From assembly GCA_943704415.1 (NCBI GenBank), contig CALSCO010002191.1, positions 1 to 29,356 on the forward strand: 29,356 bases of DNA, given 5' to 3'. This document shows positions 1 through 11,519 of the stretch, piece by piece (positions within the stretch are counted from its first letter, which is position 1; the number at the start of each line of letters is the position of its first letter). A program made the position numbers and the translations under genes. This DNA comes from Parvularia atlantis (Eukaryota; Opisthokonta; Rotosphaerida). The notes beneath the pieces are model-generated. The model did not search any database and had not been told where the DNA came from. It worked only from the letters and a program-made list of their open reading frames with translations.

Positions 1-17
1 CCGCTTGCTTGTTGCAG

Positions 18-86
18 GTCGGCGACCTGACGGTCGAGGTCACCGCGTTGGTGGTCGGACGACTCGGAGACGCGAGCGTTGCTTGA
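18..86 (+). CDS. Possible last exon of an upstream gene (partial)
   Basis: After a 3' splice-like GTTGCAG ending at base 17, an open frame of 22 codons (starting VGDLTVEVTALVV) runs to a TGA at 84-86. This is the pattern expected for the terminal exon of a plus-strand gene that begins outside the window. The peptide is too short for a family assignment. It could equally be chance coding potential in GC-rich DNA, so confidence is low. Confidence 0.25.
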   Translation, partial: VGDLTVEVTALVVGRLGDASVA

Positions 87-299
87 CGTGACGGGCGTGT
101 GGTTTTGGAAGAGAACACGAACGTCGTCGAGGTTGTACCGGCGACATTGCCCGACCGTGCGCACACACGACACCGAGGCTTGCCGAGGCTTGCAAACATT
201 TTGTGCAAAAACAAACAAAGCGGAGTCGCTCACTGGAGCAGAAGTGGGTACTTTGCTTCATAAAGCGCGGAAAGGTCATCAAAGCGCTTGTAGCCTCAG
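87..299. other. Spacer upstream of endonuclease V, no gene recognised
   Basis: About 210 bases between the putative upstream stop and the first recognisable endonuclease V exon. The stretch near 190-290 is noticeably richer in A and T than the rest of the window, as expected for a promoter or 5' leader. No ATG occurs on the plus strand anywhere in it. I see no other structure. Confidence 0.4.
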
Positions 300-1279
300 T
301 GTGCCCTGCAGCGCAACGACCTGGCGCTGGACGAGTGGGCGCGGTGCGGTGCGGTTGCTGTGCCGCCACGTCGCTGTTGCTTACGCCCGCCACAGCGAGC
401 AGGATGCGCTGCGCGCGCGTGTGCGCGAGGCAGATGACGACGGCTTCACGCCTGACGCGGCCGTGCTGGTGGGCGGCGTAGACATCAGCTTCGTGAAGGG
501 CAGCGCGGCGGGCGACGCCTGCGCCTCGTTTGTCGTCGTGCAGCGTCCCGGGCTGGAGGCACGCCGGCACGCCCGGCTGCCCGCACGGCACGCTCCAACG
601 CACGCCCCCGCACAGGTCGTGTACGAGGACTGTGTCGCCGTGCAGATGGACCCGACGCGGCCGTATATCCCGGGCTTCCTCGCCTTCCGCGAGGTCGAGC
701 ACCTGGTGCGGCGCGTCGAGCACCTGCGCGCGACGCGGCCCGAGCTCGTGCCGCACGTCATCCTCGTCGACGGCAACGGCGTGCTGCACCCGCGCGGCAC
801 GTCTGCCGCCCGTGCACCCTTCCTGGCTGGTGGTTGAACGACGTCGCCGCAGGGCTCGGCCTCGCGTCGCACCTGGGCGTGCTCGTCGACATCCCCACGG
901 TCGGCGTCGGCAAGACGCTCTTCGCCGTCGACGGCCTGGACGAGCGCGAGATCAAGCGCCGGGCCGCGGTCGAGCTGCTGCACGGCGGCGACGCGATGCC
1001 GCTGGTCGGCACGAGCGGGCGCGGGTGGGGCATGGTCCGCGCGCCGGCCCCGTCTGCGCGCTGGACCGGCTGCTCACACGCGCGCACGCGCAGGCCCTGC
1101 GCACGGTCGACGGCGCGCCCAACCCGCTCTTTGTCTCGGTCGGGCACCGCATCAGCCTGGCGTCGGCGCTCGCCGTCGTGCGCACGTGCTCGCGCTTCCG
1201 CGTGCCCGAGCCCGTGCGCCAGGCCGACATGCGCTCGCGCGCCTTCCTGCGTCTGCCTGCCGCGGCTGTACCGCCCTAG
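300..1279 (+). CDS. ENDOV: Endonuclease V (inosine-specific nuclease), start unresolved
   Basis: Endonuclease V cleaves nucleic acid one nucleotide 3' of deoxyinosine or inosine; eukaryotic forms act mainly on inosine-containing RNA. Family motifs appear in order: GGVDISF (catalytic Asp), PYIPGFLAFREVEHL (wedge plus catalytic Glu), ILVDGNGVLHPR (Asp), IPTVGVGKTLF, and SVGHRISL (catalytic His) near the end. All four metal-site residues are therefore present. Four introns fit the family alignment: 344-395, 559-615, 797-852 and 1035-1093. The second and third only work with GC donors. The stop is TAG at 1277-1279, 20 bases from the stop of the convergent ZW10 gene. The first recognised exon reads ALQRNDLALDEWAR. 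No ATG lies upstream in the window, so the true first exon is unresolved. Confidence 0.88.
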
Positions 1280-1299
1280 TCTCCGAAGAGGGGCGCCCA

Positions 1300-4200
1300 T
1301 CACTCGCGCATCTTGCGCAGGACGGCCTCGCGCTTGGGCGTGTCGGTGAACAGCGCGCAGACGAGCTGGCGCAGCTCGGCGCGCGGCAGCAGCGCGAGCT
1401 TGCCCGCGCTGAAGCTGTTGTCGATGTCGGTGAGGCTGGCGCAAGCGCGGGTCAGAGGCGACCGTGACGGCAGTGGCGCGCGCTCACTCACCTCATCTCC
1501 AGCAGCCGGTCAAGCAGCTCGAGCCGCTCCCAGTGCGCGCAGTGCTTGGCCGGCGGCACAGTCTGCCCCGCCCCAGGTCGTCAGCCGCGCGCGCGCGCGC
1601 AAGCGTGCGCGGAACGCACCGTCGGCGCCGCACTGGCCGCCGTCTTGATCATAAACAGCGGCGCCACCTGCCGCAACACGTGCTGGCACAGCTGGTGCAG
1701 CTGGTGTGCCTCCTCCTCGGAAATGTCCTTCAGCGCCTGCACACCCGCGCAGACGGCCTCGAGCAGCGCGTTGGCAAGCGAGCCCATGCTTGCGCAGTAG
1801 AGCTGCGTGGGCATGATCGGCTGCGACGCCCGCCGTCAGCGTCGCCCAGGCGCCAGCTGCCGCGCACCTTCCACACGCGCGCCAGCAGCCCGAGCAGGTG
1901 CAGCGCCTGCTTCAGGCCGCTCTCCACCTCGCCGTAGCGCTTGTCCGTGTGCGTGTTGGCAAAGCCGTTGCACGACCCCATAAACTCGAGGATCTGCATG
2001 CGTTGCTTCGTCTGCCCGGCCACGCGTCAGCGCACCACAACGTTCACGCGTGCGCACCATCTGCTGCTGGTACTGCAGGTCCGCCAGGCGCCGAAACATA
2101 GGCACCATGTCGACAAACGTCGCCGTGTCCTTCAGCGGGGGCGGCAGGTACTCCTGGCGACGCCAGTGCGCGTCAGTTAGCGCGGCGGTGGTCGAGTGCG
2201 CGCGCCGGGCCCACCTGGAACTGCGGCCCGAGCGTCATGAGGTGGTGCGCGATGTACAGGCAGTCGCAGACGAAGAGCATCGACAGCAGCGGCACGTTGT
2301 CAATCTCGTTAGCGTGGAGCACGGGCACGACCGCGCGGAACAGGTCGAGCATGTCGCGCGCCGAGTAGTACAACTGCACCGCGCTGGACGCAGCGTGCAG
2401 GCACGTCAGCACGCAGCGCGGGCAGGGTCGAGGCTCCAGCACACCCTGCCGGCTCAACGTTGGCGCACTCGCCCAGCGTCTGGTACACGAGCTCGACAAA
2501 CGACTGCGTGCGCACCGAGACGTGGCAGGTCTGCAGACGGAACACGCCCTCCTGTGCGCGCGCCACACGCAAGCGCGCTCAGCCCGCGCCGTGCTGCGCT
2601 CCAGCGCGCACACCGTCGACACCTCCAGGCCCTCCTTGCCGGCCTTGCCGGGCGCAGGTGCTACGGCAGCGTCCGCCGGCCCCTTGGCCTTCTCCTCTGG
2701 GCTCACCGTGAGGCCGCCTGCGCTCGCGGCTGCGTGAGTGGTCGCATGGGCGTGCCGGGCACCGTGGCGGCGCACCGCGCTCGGTCGCGTCGGTCACCTG
2801 CACCGAGTTGTGGTCGGCCGACGCCAAGATGTCGCGCGCCATCATCAGCGCGGCCGAGCGCCGCTTGGCCCAGAAGTGCACGTGGATCTCGCGCGCCCAT
2901 GCCGACAGACGCCGCTTGTCGTCGGCGCACACCCCTGCGCCGCTGCGTCAGGGCCGTGGGCCAGACTGCGCGCAGACGATTCGCACTGAGCCGCGCCATC
3001 TCGTCCTCAAACTGCCGCGTGATCACGCCCTGCTTCTGGCTGAAGGCGAGCAAGCCGGGCTCGTCGTCCGGCACACTCGGCTTGAGCACGTGTGCGATCA
3101 CCGCCGCCGCGAGCGCGTCCCAGCACTGTGGCAGCACCGCGGCCCCGTACGGCCTGCGCGCGCATGGCCCGGCTGAGCACGCGCGTCAACGCAAGGGCAG
3201 GCGGCGAGCGCACTTGGGGAAAACATCGCCGGCCAGGAACTCAAACACGTGCAGCAGGTTCTTGTACACCGTGCCCATGACCTGCTGCGTGATCACGCGC
3301 GCTGCGGGCGACGCCGCTGCCGGCTCGCTGGCCGCGGCGTGTGTGCGGTCCTTCGGGCGCTGCACCACGAGCGACGTGCTCACCTTCGGCACCTGGTGCA
3401 CGGCGCGTCAGCCACACGCACACACACGTCCACCACGCGTACGCGGGCGGCGCACCGAGGCCAAGTCGATCTTCACGTCGGGCACTTGCACGATCGGCAG
3501 CACGACCAGCTCCATCACCCGTCCGAGCAGCGCCGAGGCCGCCATGCTGCGCACGGGCGCTTGAACACGCTGCTGCACGTGCGGCAGAGGACCAACGCAC
3601 TTGAGCGTGCCGAACGTGTCCATGGCCCCGAGCACGTCTGTCAGCGACGCCGGGTTGTCAAAGTGCTCGTTGGCCAGCGTCCCTGCAGCGGCGACGGTCA
3701 GGGGGCCGTCCGAGCGTGTGCGTGCGCACCCGTCAGCCGCGGCGTGACGGTGATCACGCTCTCCGCGCCGGACGCGCGCACAGACACGGCCTTGGCAAAG
3801 AGCTCGGTTAGGCGCGCGCGCAGCGTGGCCTTCTTGCGCTCGTACTCGCCCTGCCGGCGCGCTCAGTGGTCGCCCGTGCACACGGTCGTGGTGGCGCGTG
3901 CCTTGATCAGCTGGAGCACGTCGGCGTCGAGGCTGTTCTCCTTGTTGCGCGGGAGCTCGCGCAGGATACCGCCCTGGCGCGCGTCGTGCGTGCGTGAGCG
4001 CGAGGTGCGTCACACTTGGGCGACCGCGCACAATCTCTCTGAGTGTGGCCGCGGCGCGCTGGTACTCGCCCAGCTCAAGCGTGCTGTCAAACTGCTGCAG
4101 CAGGTCGTGCATGCGCGTGAGCTGGCGCAGCGCCGCGACGACGCCGTCGGTCGCCGACAGCTGCTGCTTGAGCTGGGCATACTCGCGCGCTGGGTTGGTC

Positions 4201-4549
4201 AGGCGCGCACGCAGGCCGCCCTGGGGGTCGTCCAGCCGCTGCGTGAGCGTCTCGACGGCCTGACCGAGTTCGACCACGCGGCTGTGGATGTCGAGCGCGG
4301 ACGCGAGCGTGGCGCTGAACTCGCGGTAGTGCTGGTTGACGGTTTCGTACACGTTGGCGCGCACCTGCCCGCACGCGCGCGCGCCTGTCACGCCCCCCCC
4401 GCGCACGGCGGCGCACCGTGGCGCACCTCGTCGATGCGCGCGTTCAGCCGCAGCACGCACGACGTCAGCGCCGCCGGGTCACCCACGGCCGCCGGGTCGA
4501 CGGCAAGCACGGCCGCGAGCGAGTCGCCGTTGCCGCCGCGGCGCGCCAT
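1300..4549 (-). CDS. ZW10: ZW10-like kinetochore / Dsl1-NRZ tethering protein
   Basis: ZW10 is a subunit of the ER tethering complex (NRZ/Dsl1) for Golgi-to-ER vesicles and, in animals, of the RZZ kinetochore complex. The N-terminal part reads VRANVYETVNQHYREFSATL, then a helical stretch with ELGQAVETLTQRLDDPQGG and QQFDSTLELGEYQRAAATL, as in ZW10. The C-terminal part has ALKDISEEEAHQLHQLCQHV and ends LRQLVCALFTDTPKREAVL, the typical ZW10 tail before the stop. The start ATG at 4547-4549 gives MARRGGNGDSLAAVLAV. The first intron (4365-4426) joins LNARIDE to VRANVYETV in frame. The gene is split into roughly ten exons and the middle is weakly conserved, so exact boundaries there are uncertain. 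It starts 56 bases from the divergent formin gene. Confidence 0.85.
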
Positions 4550-4605
4550 GTGACGTAGGCTGACAGCGCGAACTTCGACCCTAGTTCGCGCGAACTTGGC
4601 CCTCG
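4550..4605. promoter_or_regulatory. Divergent promoter between ZW10 and formin
   Basis: Only 56 bases separate the two start codons. The stretch holds a TGACGTA (CRE/ATF-like) element next to the ZW10 ATG, a GCGCGAACTT at about 4566, and a palindromic TTCGCGCGAA at about 4585 that repeats the same core. The repeated, partly inverted core suggests a bound factor, possibly E2F- or MBF-like. That is inference from motif shape only. Confidence 0.5.
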
Positions 4606-7600
4606 AATGGGCGGCGCGTCCTCTCGGCCCGTGGTGCGTGCTGGGCGTCGCCACCGTGGCGCGTGTGCGCGCGCAGTGTGCTGACGGTGCGCCGCGCTGC
4701 GCGCTGGCCAGGCCGAGCCGGCCGCGGCGGCGCCCAAGCCGGTGCGTGCTGCACCGCGCCCGCTGAGACCCTTGCCCACCACAACAACGACGCGCAGATG
4801 CCGCCCGAGGCCGAGCTCGAGGCGCGTTTCGTCAAGAGCATCAACGACCTCAACCTGCCCAAGGCCGAGATGGAGCGCATGATGGCCCTGCCGCCCGAGA
4901 AAAAGTGGCAGCTCGTGCAGGAGTCGGAGCAGAAAGTACGCGGCGTCGCGCGGCCGAGGCGTGAACGTGACGCGCACGCGCGCGCAGGACGAGGGCAAGC
5001 CGCCCGAGCACTACCTGTTCCAGCTGCGGCGGCACCTCGACCCGGCCATCGTCAAGCGCAAGCAACGCAAGCGCGCCTTGCCGCGCGACCTCGCGCCGGC
5101 GGCCGACGTGCTCAAGTGCACCCGCTCGAGATTTGTCGGCGCATGCTGACGCGGCGCACACGCACAGGGAGATCGAGATCTCACTCCGCACGCGCCCGCT
5201 CAAGTGGGTCAAGGAGTTTGTCGACGACCCCAACCGCGGCTACTTCAAGGTCGTCGAGTACCTGCAGACGCTTGGCGGCGAGGACGATCGGCGCGAGATC
5301 TTCCTCTGCGTGCTCGCGCTCAAGGCGCTCAGTGCGTGCGCGTGCGCGCCGCGCGCCGCCCGCACTGAGCGCCTCACACGCCGGCAGTGAACAACGACTA
5401 CGGCTTTAGCCACGTGATGGAGCACCCAGAGTCGATCGACATCATCACCCACTGCCTGCGCTGGAACGACGCCAAGACAAGCGCGCTCGTGCTCGACCTG
5501 CTGGCGGCCGTGTGCCTCGTGGGCATCAAGGACGGCGGGCACGCGCGCACGCTCGCGGCGTTCGAGAAGTTCAAGAAGACCATGGACGAGCCCACGCGCT
5601 TCATCACCCTCGTCGAGCGTCTGCGCGACCCGGACAGCCCCGTCGAGCTGCAGGTGCGCTACGTGCGCGCGCCCGCACCGACCGCCGCTGCTCACTGCGC
5701 GCACGCGGCGGGGGGCGTCTGCGCAGGCCGCGTGCCTGTCGTTCATCAACGTGCTCGTGCACTCGGTCGACGACCTCAACTTCCGCGTCTACCTGCAGGC
5801 ACGCCGCAGCCCAACATGGTGCGGGCGCTGACCGGCAGTGCGCTGCGTGCACAGTATGAGTTCACACTGCTCAAGCTCGACGAGATCCTGCAAGAGCTGA
5901 CGCGGCAGGACGCGGACCAGCTCAACCTGCATCTCGACAGCTACCGCGGCAACTTTGTTAACGTCGAAATGCTCTCGCTCGGCATGGGCATGGCCACGCA
6001 CACGTCCACCTCGGGCCTGACAACCGTCGTGCACAAGGCCGAGCCAAGCAAGTCCAACGTGATGAACGTCGTGCCAAAGGAGTTCCTGGACGAGCAGGAG
6101 CGGCTCAAGGCCGAGCACGCCGCGGCGCAGACGACCGTCCAAGGGCTCGAGAAGACCGTGACCGACCTCAGGGTCGCGCGCGACCTGCTCGAGGCCACCG
6201 TGAGCGAGCGCGACGCCGAGCTGCAGCGCCTGCGCCAGGCGATCGCGACCAAGGACGAGGAGATGACGCGGGCGGTCGAGGCGGCCAAGGCCGCTGGCGC
6301 CGCTGGCGCACCCGCTGCGGCGCTTGCAGGGGCGGCGACAGTCGAGAGCAAGCCACCCGCGGGCGATGAGAACGCCGCGCCGAGCAGCACAGGACCGCCA
6401 CCGCCACCGCCTCCACCCGGCCCGGAGACCGCGGGCGGGGCGCCTCCGCCGCCACCACCACCGCCGCCGCCACCGGGCCCGGGCGGTGCAAGTGGGCCAC
6501 CACCGCCGCCGCCGCCGCCACCGCCACCGCCCGGTGCGATGCTACTGGAGGCTGATGCGCACGGCTGACACACACGCGCGCCAGGTCCCGGAGGCGCGCC
6601 GCCGGCCCCGCCGCCGCCCGGCATGGGCATGGGCGTGGCGTCGCCGGTGCAGAAGCGGCGCATCGCGACCGACCTGCCGCTGCCCGCGCTCAACTGGACA
6701 CCGTTGACGGCGATCGAGAACACGGTCTTCAAGCAGCTTGATGACGAGGCCGTGCTCGCCAAGATCGACCAGCGCGAGTTTGAGCAAAAGTGCGTCCCCG
6801 CCTGCGGTGACGTTGCGCGTGCGCTTGCTCAGGCGCGCGCGTGCGCAGGTTCCAGCGTGTGTCCAAGAAGGACGCCGAGGCGCTCGAGGACGCCGACATG
6901 CCGCAGTCCAAGCCGACCAACGCGAGCAAGATGAAGATGGCCGAGGTGACGCGCGCGCTGCCCGGCCGCGCACCCGCTCATGCACTGACCCGCGCGCGCA
7001 GGTGGCCGTGGTCGACCCGAACCGCTCACGCAACACGGTCATCGCCAAGCGGCGCGTCGGCCTCAAGGTGGACGACCTCAAGGATGGTGCGCGTCCTTCC
7101 GTGCGCAGTGGGCGGCCTCGCGATGACCGCGCATCGCAGCGATCAATACGTGCAACACTGGACGCCTGCGCGGCGAGCTCGTCAACCTGTTGCTCAAGGT
7201 GCTGCCGACGCCGGACGAGAGCGCGGCGCTGGCGGACCACGCGCACGAGCTCGACAAGCTCGCGGTGCGTGCGTGGCGCATGCGAGGGCCGTACTCTGAC
7301 GCGTGCTGCAGGAGGGTGACGTGTTCATGTACCACCTGTCGACGATCGAGCGCGTCGAGCAGAAGCTGCGCGTGATGCTCTTCATGGAGACGTTCGAGGA
7401 CACGTACGCGAGCGTTGCGCCCGACGTGGCCGCCGTGATTGCCGCGTGCACGGCCGTACGCAACAGCAAAAAGCTCCAGCGCGTGCTGGAGGTCGTGTTG
7501 GGTGCGCTGCCAAACCCGCGCGATACGGGCGTGCTGAGGATGGTCGCCAGCGCTCGGCAACGTCATGAACAGCGCCAAGCGCGGCGGCGCGTGGGGCTTC

Positions 7601-8478
7601 AAGCTGTCGATCCTCGAGCGGGTGCGCGCACACGCACGCACGCGCAGCACGCGCAGCACGCGCAGCTGTGCTAACGCAGCCCACGCGGCAGCTGCGCGAC
7701 GTCAAGAGCGCAACGCAGCGCGGCATGACGCTGCTGCACTACGTGGCCGACGTGGTCACGACACGCTTCACCGACGCCGCCGACTTCCACGTGGCCCTGG
7801 CCAACGTCCTGCCGGCCGCTGCCGCCAGTGCGTGCGGGCTGCGAGCGCGAGGCGGCGCGCTGAACGGCATGCACGCGCGCAGTCTCGGTAGTGGCGCTGG
7901 GCGCGGACGTCAACGAGCTCGTGACGGGCGTGGGCCTGACGGGCAAAGAGGCCATGGCGCAAGACAACCTTGAGCTGCAGGCGCGTCCTGGGCATCGTGC
8001 GGGTCTGCCTGTCGGTCCTGACCTGCCGCCGCACTGCGCAGCGCTTCTTCGGCCAGGTCAAGAGCAGGACCGAGGCCCTCAGCGCCGACTTCAAGCGCGC
8101 GCAGGAGATGTACGCGGGCACGCTCGAGTTTTACGGCGAGGACAAGAAGACGGAGCCGAGCGACTTTTTCGGTGCGGCGAGCGCGCGTCTGTGGCGCCCG
8201 CAGGCTCACGCGGCGCTCGCAGGCCTGCTCATCCGCTTCAGTGACGACTTTAAGAAGGCGCTGAAGGAGCTCGAGCCGCTCAAGGCCAAGCCGAAGCTCG
8301 GACGGGTGCGTGTGCACGCGTCACATAGCGCGTCGTCGCGCTCAGTCGCGCCGGTCAGCCAAACTCGTCGCTGCTGCTCGAGCTCGCAAGCGGGCCCGCG
8401 CAGCCGGGCAAGCGCGGCAAGGACGGGGCGGTCGACGCGGTCATCTCGGAGATCAAGCTACGCTCGTTCCGCAAGTGA
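4606..8478 (+). CDS. Diaphanous-type formin (GBD/FH3-FH1-FH2)
   Basis: Formins nucleate and processively elongate unbranched actin filaments and are controlled by Rho GTPases through the GBD/FH3 region. The conserved N-terminus reads PPEAELEARFVKSINDLNL and PPEKKWQLV, then ISLRTRPLKWVKEF and MNNDYGFSHVMEHPESI (armadillo/FH3). A coiled coil (FLDEQERLKAEHAAAQTTV onward) precedes FH1, which has three proline runs of about 8, 11 and 12 at 6391-6535. FH2 follows with LNWTPLTAIENTVFK, LGNVMNSAKRGGAWGFKLSI and FYGEDKKTEPSDFF. The C-terminus ends ISEIKLRSFRK at the TGA 8476-8478, a basic tail where a DAD might sit. The start is uncertain: ATG 4606 (MGGASSRP) joined through one or two introns, or the conserved-exon ATG at 4798. 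About a dozen introns are present, including one inside FH1 and several in FH2. Confidence 0.9.
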
Positions 8479-8583
8479 TGCACCGGGACTGCCTTTGTTT
8501 GGTTGCATGATGCTGCTGCTGCGTGGTTGCGGTGCTGGGACGCGCGTGGGGCGTGCGTGCACCAAAAAACCATCGGGATCAAC

Positions 8584-9883
8584 TCATGAACTTTTGGACC
8601 CGGCGGCCTTGTGCGCCCGGTGGGCGGCCACGAGCGCCATCAGCCGCACGGTCGCCGCCGCGATCTCCTCCTTGGCCATGAGCTGGATCGCCTGCGTCAG
8701 CACGGCCTTGAAGATCTGCGTCTCGAGGCCCTGTCGGGCCGCTGTCGATCAGCGGCAGCCGCGGCGTGACGGGACGCGCGCGGCACGCACGGTGACCCAG
8801 CCGAGCAGCCCCTCGGACCGGTACACCTTCCTCAGCACGTCGAACGTGTTCTTGTACTTGAGCTCCTCCCGGTCGTCCTTGTACTTGGACTGGAGGCGCG
8901 TCTGCGCGTTGCGGGCGTCAGACTGCGAGCGCCGTACCGCTGCCGCCGCAACTGCACCTTGGCCATGATATACGGGTACGTGACCACGGTCGCGATCGTC
9001 TTGGCGACGGCGCCGATGACGAAGAACTGGAACGACGACAGCCGCCCCTTGGGGTCGTGTGCGCGGATGCGCGTCTCCCAGATGGCTGAGCGCACGGACG
9101 CCGCCGTGAGGAGACGCGCACTGCCCGCGCGCGTGCCTGCCGCACTCTTCAGCTTCTCGTAGAAGAGAAAGGTGATGGCCGGGTTGATGCTGAGCACGAG
9201 CGCGGGCTGGATGCCCTTGTACAGCCCCGCGACGCCCTCCTCGCGCACGATCTCCATCATCGTGCCGACAATGCCCTGGCCGGATGCGCCTTGAGCGCAC
9301 GGGTGCACGGGCGCATGGACACGCGGCGTGCACCTTGCGCTGGTCGGGCAGGGCCGTCTGGATGCGCGTGTTGATGACCGTTATGGGCAGAGTCGTAATC
9401 GAGTTGAACGACGCGGCGTGCACGCCCAGCAGCAGCTGCGGGGCCGCGGGCTCAGCGCCACGCCGCGCACGGCCACCGCGCAACGCCCCGGGCGCACACC
9501 TGCCAGAACGTGCTCAGCTCGGCCTTGCGCAGCCCCTGGTAGACCGGCTTGAGGAGCTCGTACCAGTAGAAGTATACAAACTGCTGCATCAGCGTCGCCA
9601 GCAGGCCCGAGCTCAGCCCGACGTAGAGCCCGTGCACGCCGTCGGCCGCGAGGATCTTGCGCGCGGCGTCCCACGCGTTCTTGTAGTCGGTGCCGTGCGC
9701 GGCGACCTTGCTCTGGGCCTGCGCGTGCCGCGGGCGTGAGGCTCGCGCGCGCGCTCGCGGCGGCCGGCTGCGGCGCACCTGCATGCGCGTCTTGATCACG
9801 TCCAGCGGGTACGTGCACGCCAGCCCGACCATGCCGCTGATGCCGCCGGCCACGGCGTGGCCAAACGGACTGAGTTCGCTCAT
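8584..9883 (-). CDS. Mitochondrial-carrier-family protein, peroxisomal PMP34/PMP47 type
   Basis: An SLC25-family membrane transporter. Three carrier signatures can be read: TYPLDVIKTRMQV at the start of repeat 1, TTLPITVINTRIQT in repeat 2, and TVVTYPYIMAKVQLR in repeat 3. The first and third carry the Pro-x-x-x-x-Lys/Arg helix kink. GAVAKTIATVVTYPYIMAKV with a following KYKNTFDVLRKVYRSEGLLG strongly resembles peroxisomal ATP/adenine-nucleotide carriers (PMP47, PMP34), which import ATP for fatty-acid activation. Peroxisomal location is inferred from this similarity. The ATG at 9881-9883 begins MSELSPFGHAVAGG. The last exon reads GLETQIFKAVLTQAIQLMA and stops at 8584. About five introns are present. 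The gene sits 47 bases downstream of the RPRD1-like gene on the same strand and is convergent with formin (105 bases between stops). Confidence 0.85.
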
Positions 9884-9930
9884 CCGACGAGGGGCAAGGT
9901 CGGGTGCCTTATAGAGCCTACACTTAGCAA

Positions 9931-11485
9931 TCAAACAGAATAAGGGCTGTATCTAGCGGAACCGGTCGCCGACGGCATCATCTTGCCGCCGCCGCCGCCG
10001 CTGCCGCCGCCGCCGCTGCCACCGCTGCCGCCGTCCAGCCCCCCGGACGGCACGGCCGCGTACGCCCCGGGCACGTAGTCGTCCGCCAGGTCGCTGCGTC
10101 GGTGCAGGTCAGGCAGGCAACGGGCCGAGATGCCGTGGAGCACGCACCGCGACGAGCCGGCCTCAAAGATGTCGCTCGACGACAGCATCGGCGGCGGCTG
10201 GCCCGCGCTCAGCGCTGCCGCGGCGAGCTCGTCGGCCTTGGCCTTGGCCAGCCTCCGCACGGTGCTCAGCGACGCCAGCTTCTCCTGGTACGCCTGGCCG
10301 CTGCCTCAGCCACGACCGCGACGGCAGCGACGCGGCCACGGCACCTGCCGCCCGTTGCCGGTCGTCGCCAGAGCAGCCTCGTGGCGCCGCAGCGCGCGGC
10401 CGAGCATGTCAATCAGCTGCGTGCGGTCGGCGCTCTGCGCCTCGACGCGCACGAGCGTGCGGTCGACGAGCGCCGTCGCGTCCTCTATGCTGGCCTGCAG
10501 CTGCGAGATCTCGGCGATGGCTGCCCGGTCGCGCGTGAGGACGGAGCGCACGGCCACTGCCACGCTCCTTGGCACGCACTGTTGGCGCGCATGACGCTCT
10601 CGCGCGAGAACAAGGCGTCGCTCAGGCCTTGCACCTGCGCGGCCAGGCGTGCCTCCTCGGCCGCGGCCTCGTCCAGCTGGCGCGCGAGCTCCGCGATCTG
10701 CGCCTCGAGAGTGCGCGCGCTGCCCTCGTGGGTGCCCGCAGCCCGCCCGGCCGCCGCTGCCGTGCGCTGCGTCGCGTCTCGCCCGGTCAGCGCCGCGGTT
10801 TGGCCCGTGCGCGCTGCGCCGCACCGGAGCGCCCTCCTCGCCGGGTGCAGCTGCGTCTGGCGAGCCGGCCGACGTGTCAGTTGCCACGTCGCCGCAAGTA
10901 ACGGGCGGCGGCGGCGACGGCGCACCGAGCGCGCGGCGCAGGTTCTGGATGTAGGACGACGAGTACAGCTGGCGCTCCTCCCAGACCTGCACGAGGCGGC
11001 GCACGGCCTTGCGCGTCTTGTCGTCGCCGTCGCTGCGCAGTGCCAGCGGGCCGCGTCGGCTCCCACAACGCGCGGCACGAGCACGAAGCGCGCTCACCGC
11101 AGCGCGAGCGGCATTGCCTCGACAAACGCCGGCGCAAACTCGCTGATCAGGTGTGGCAGCTTCTTGCGGTTGCTCTGCAGCAGCTCGTTGGCGACGTACA
11201 GCAGACGCACCTTCTGCGCCGGGTCGGCTGAGGCGCGCGCACACGTCAGGCGCGGGCCCCCTTCGCGCCGCGCGAACAGGGCACACAGCGCGCGAGCTGC
11301 TTCTTCCACACGTCGATGTACGTCCGGCTGTGCTTCTGGTGGTACGCGAGCCAGTGCGAGACGGTCTGGATGCTCTCGGTGCTGTCGTTGAGCGTGCGCA
11401 GCTTCTCGGCCACAGAGGCCTGGCGCGCGGTCAACGGTCGCGCGGTCAACGGTTCGCAGAGACGTGCCTCGCTCAGAGCGGACAT
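9931..11485 (-). CDS. RPRD1/Rtt103-like CTD-interacting (CID) protein
   Basis: Members bind the phosphorylated C-terminal repeat domain of RNA polymerase II and act in transcription termination and CTD dephosphorylation. The N-terminal CID is clear: AEKLRTLNDSTESIQTVSHW, HQKHSRTYIDVWKKQL, QKVRLLYVANELLQSNRKK, ISEFAPAFVEAMPLALR, then TRKAVRRLVQVWEERQLYSS. It is followed by coiled coils (AQIAELARQLDEAAAEEARL; AAIAEISQLQASIEDATALV), the usual place of the dimerising RPRD/CREPT coil. The C-terminus is Gly/Ser-rich, ending SATGSARYSPYSV. The ATG is at 11483-11485 and the stop at 9931. Introns split the CID after the first helices. The start codon is 34 bases from that of the divergent Dug3-like gene. 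Confidence 0.85.
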
Positions 11486-11519
11486 CTTAGCCGTCAGCAG
11501 TTATCTGACGCGCACCCAC
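11486..11519. promoter_or_regulatory. 34-base divergent start-codon spacer (RPRD1-like / Dug3-like)
   Basis: The two ATGs face away from each other with only 34 bases between them. The spacer contains CTTAGCCGTCAGCAGTTATC and no TATA box. Core promoter elements and 5' leaders must overlap each other or the neighbouring first exon. Confidence 0.5.

Noticed and set aside
2050-4553. Long plus-strand open frames (504 and 434 codons) opposite ZW10
   Set aside because: Low-complexity Arg/Ala/Pro/Ser composition without motifs, antisense to conserved ZW10 exons.
6391-6540. CCG/CCA repeat run as an independent microsatellite
   Set aside because: It is the proline-rich FH1 region of the formin and is explained by coding function.
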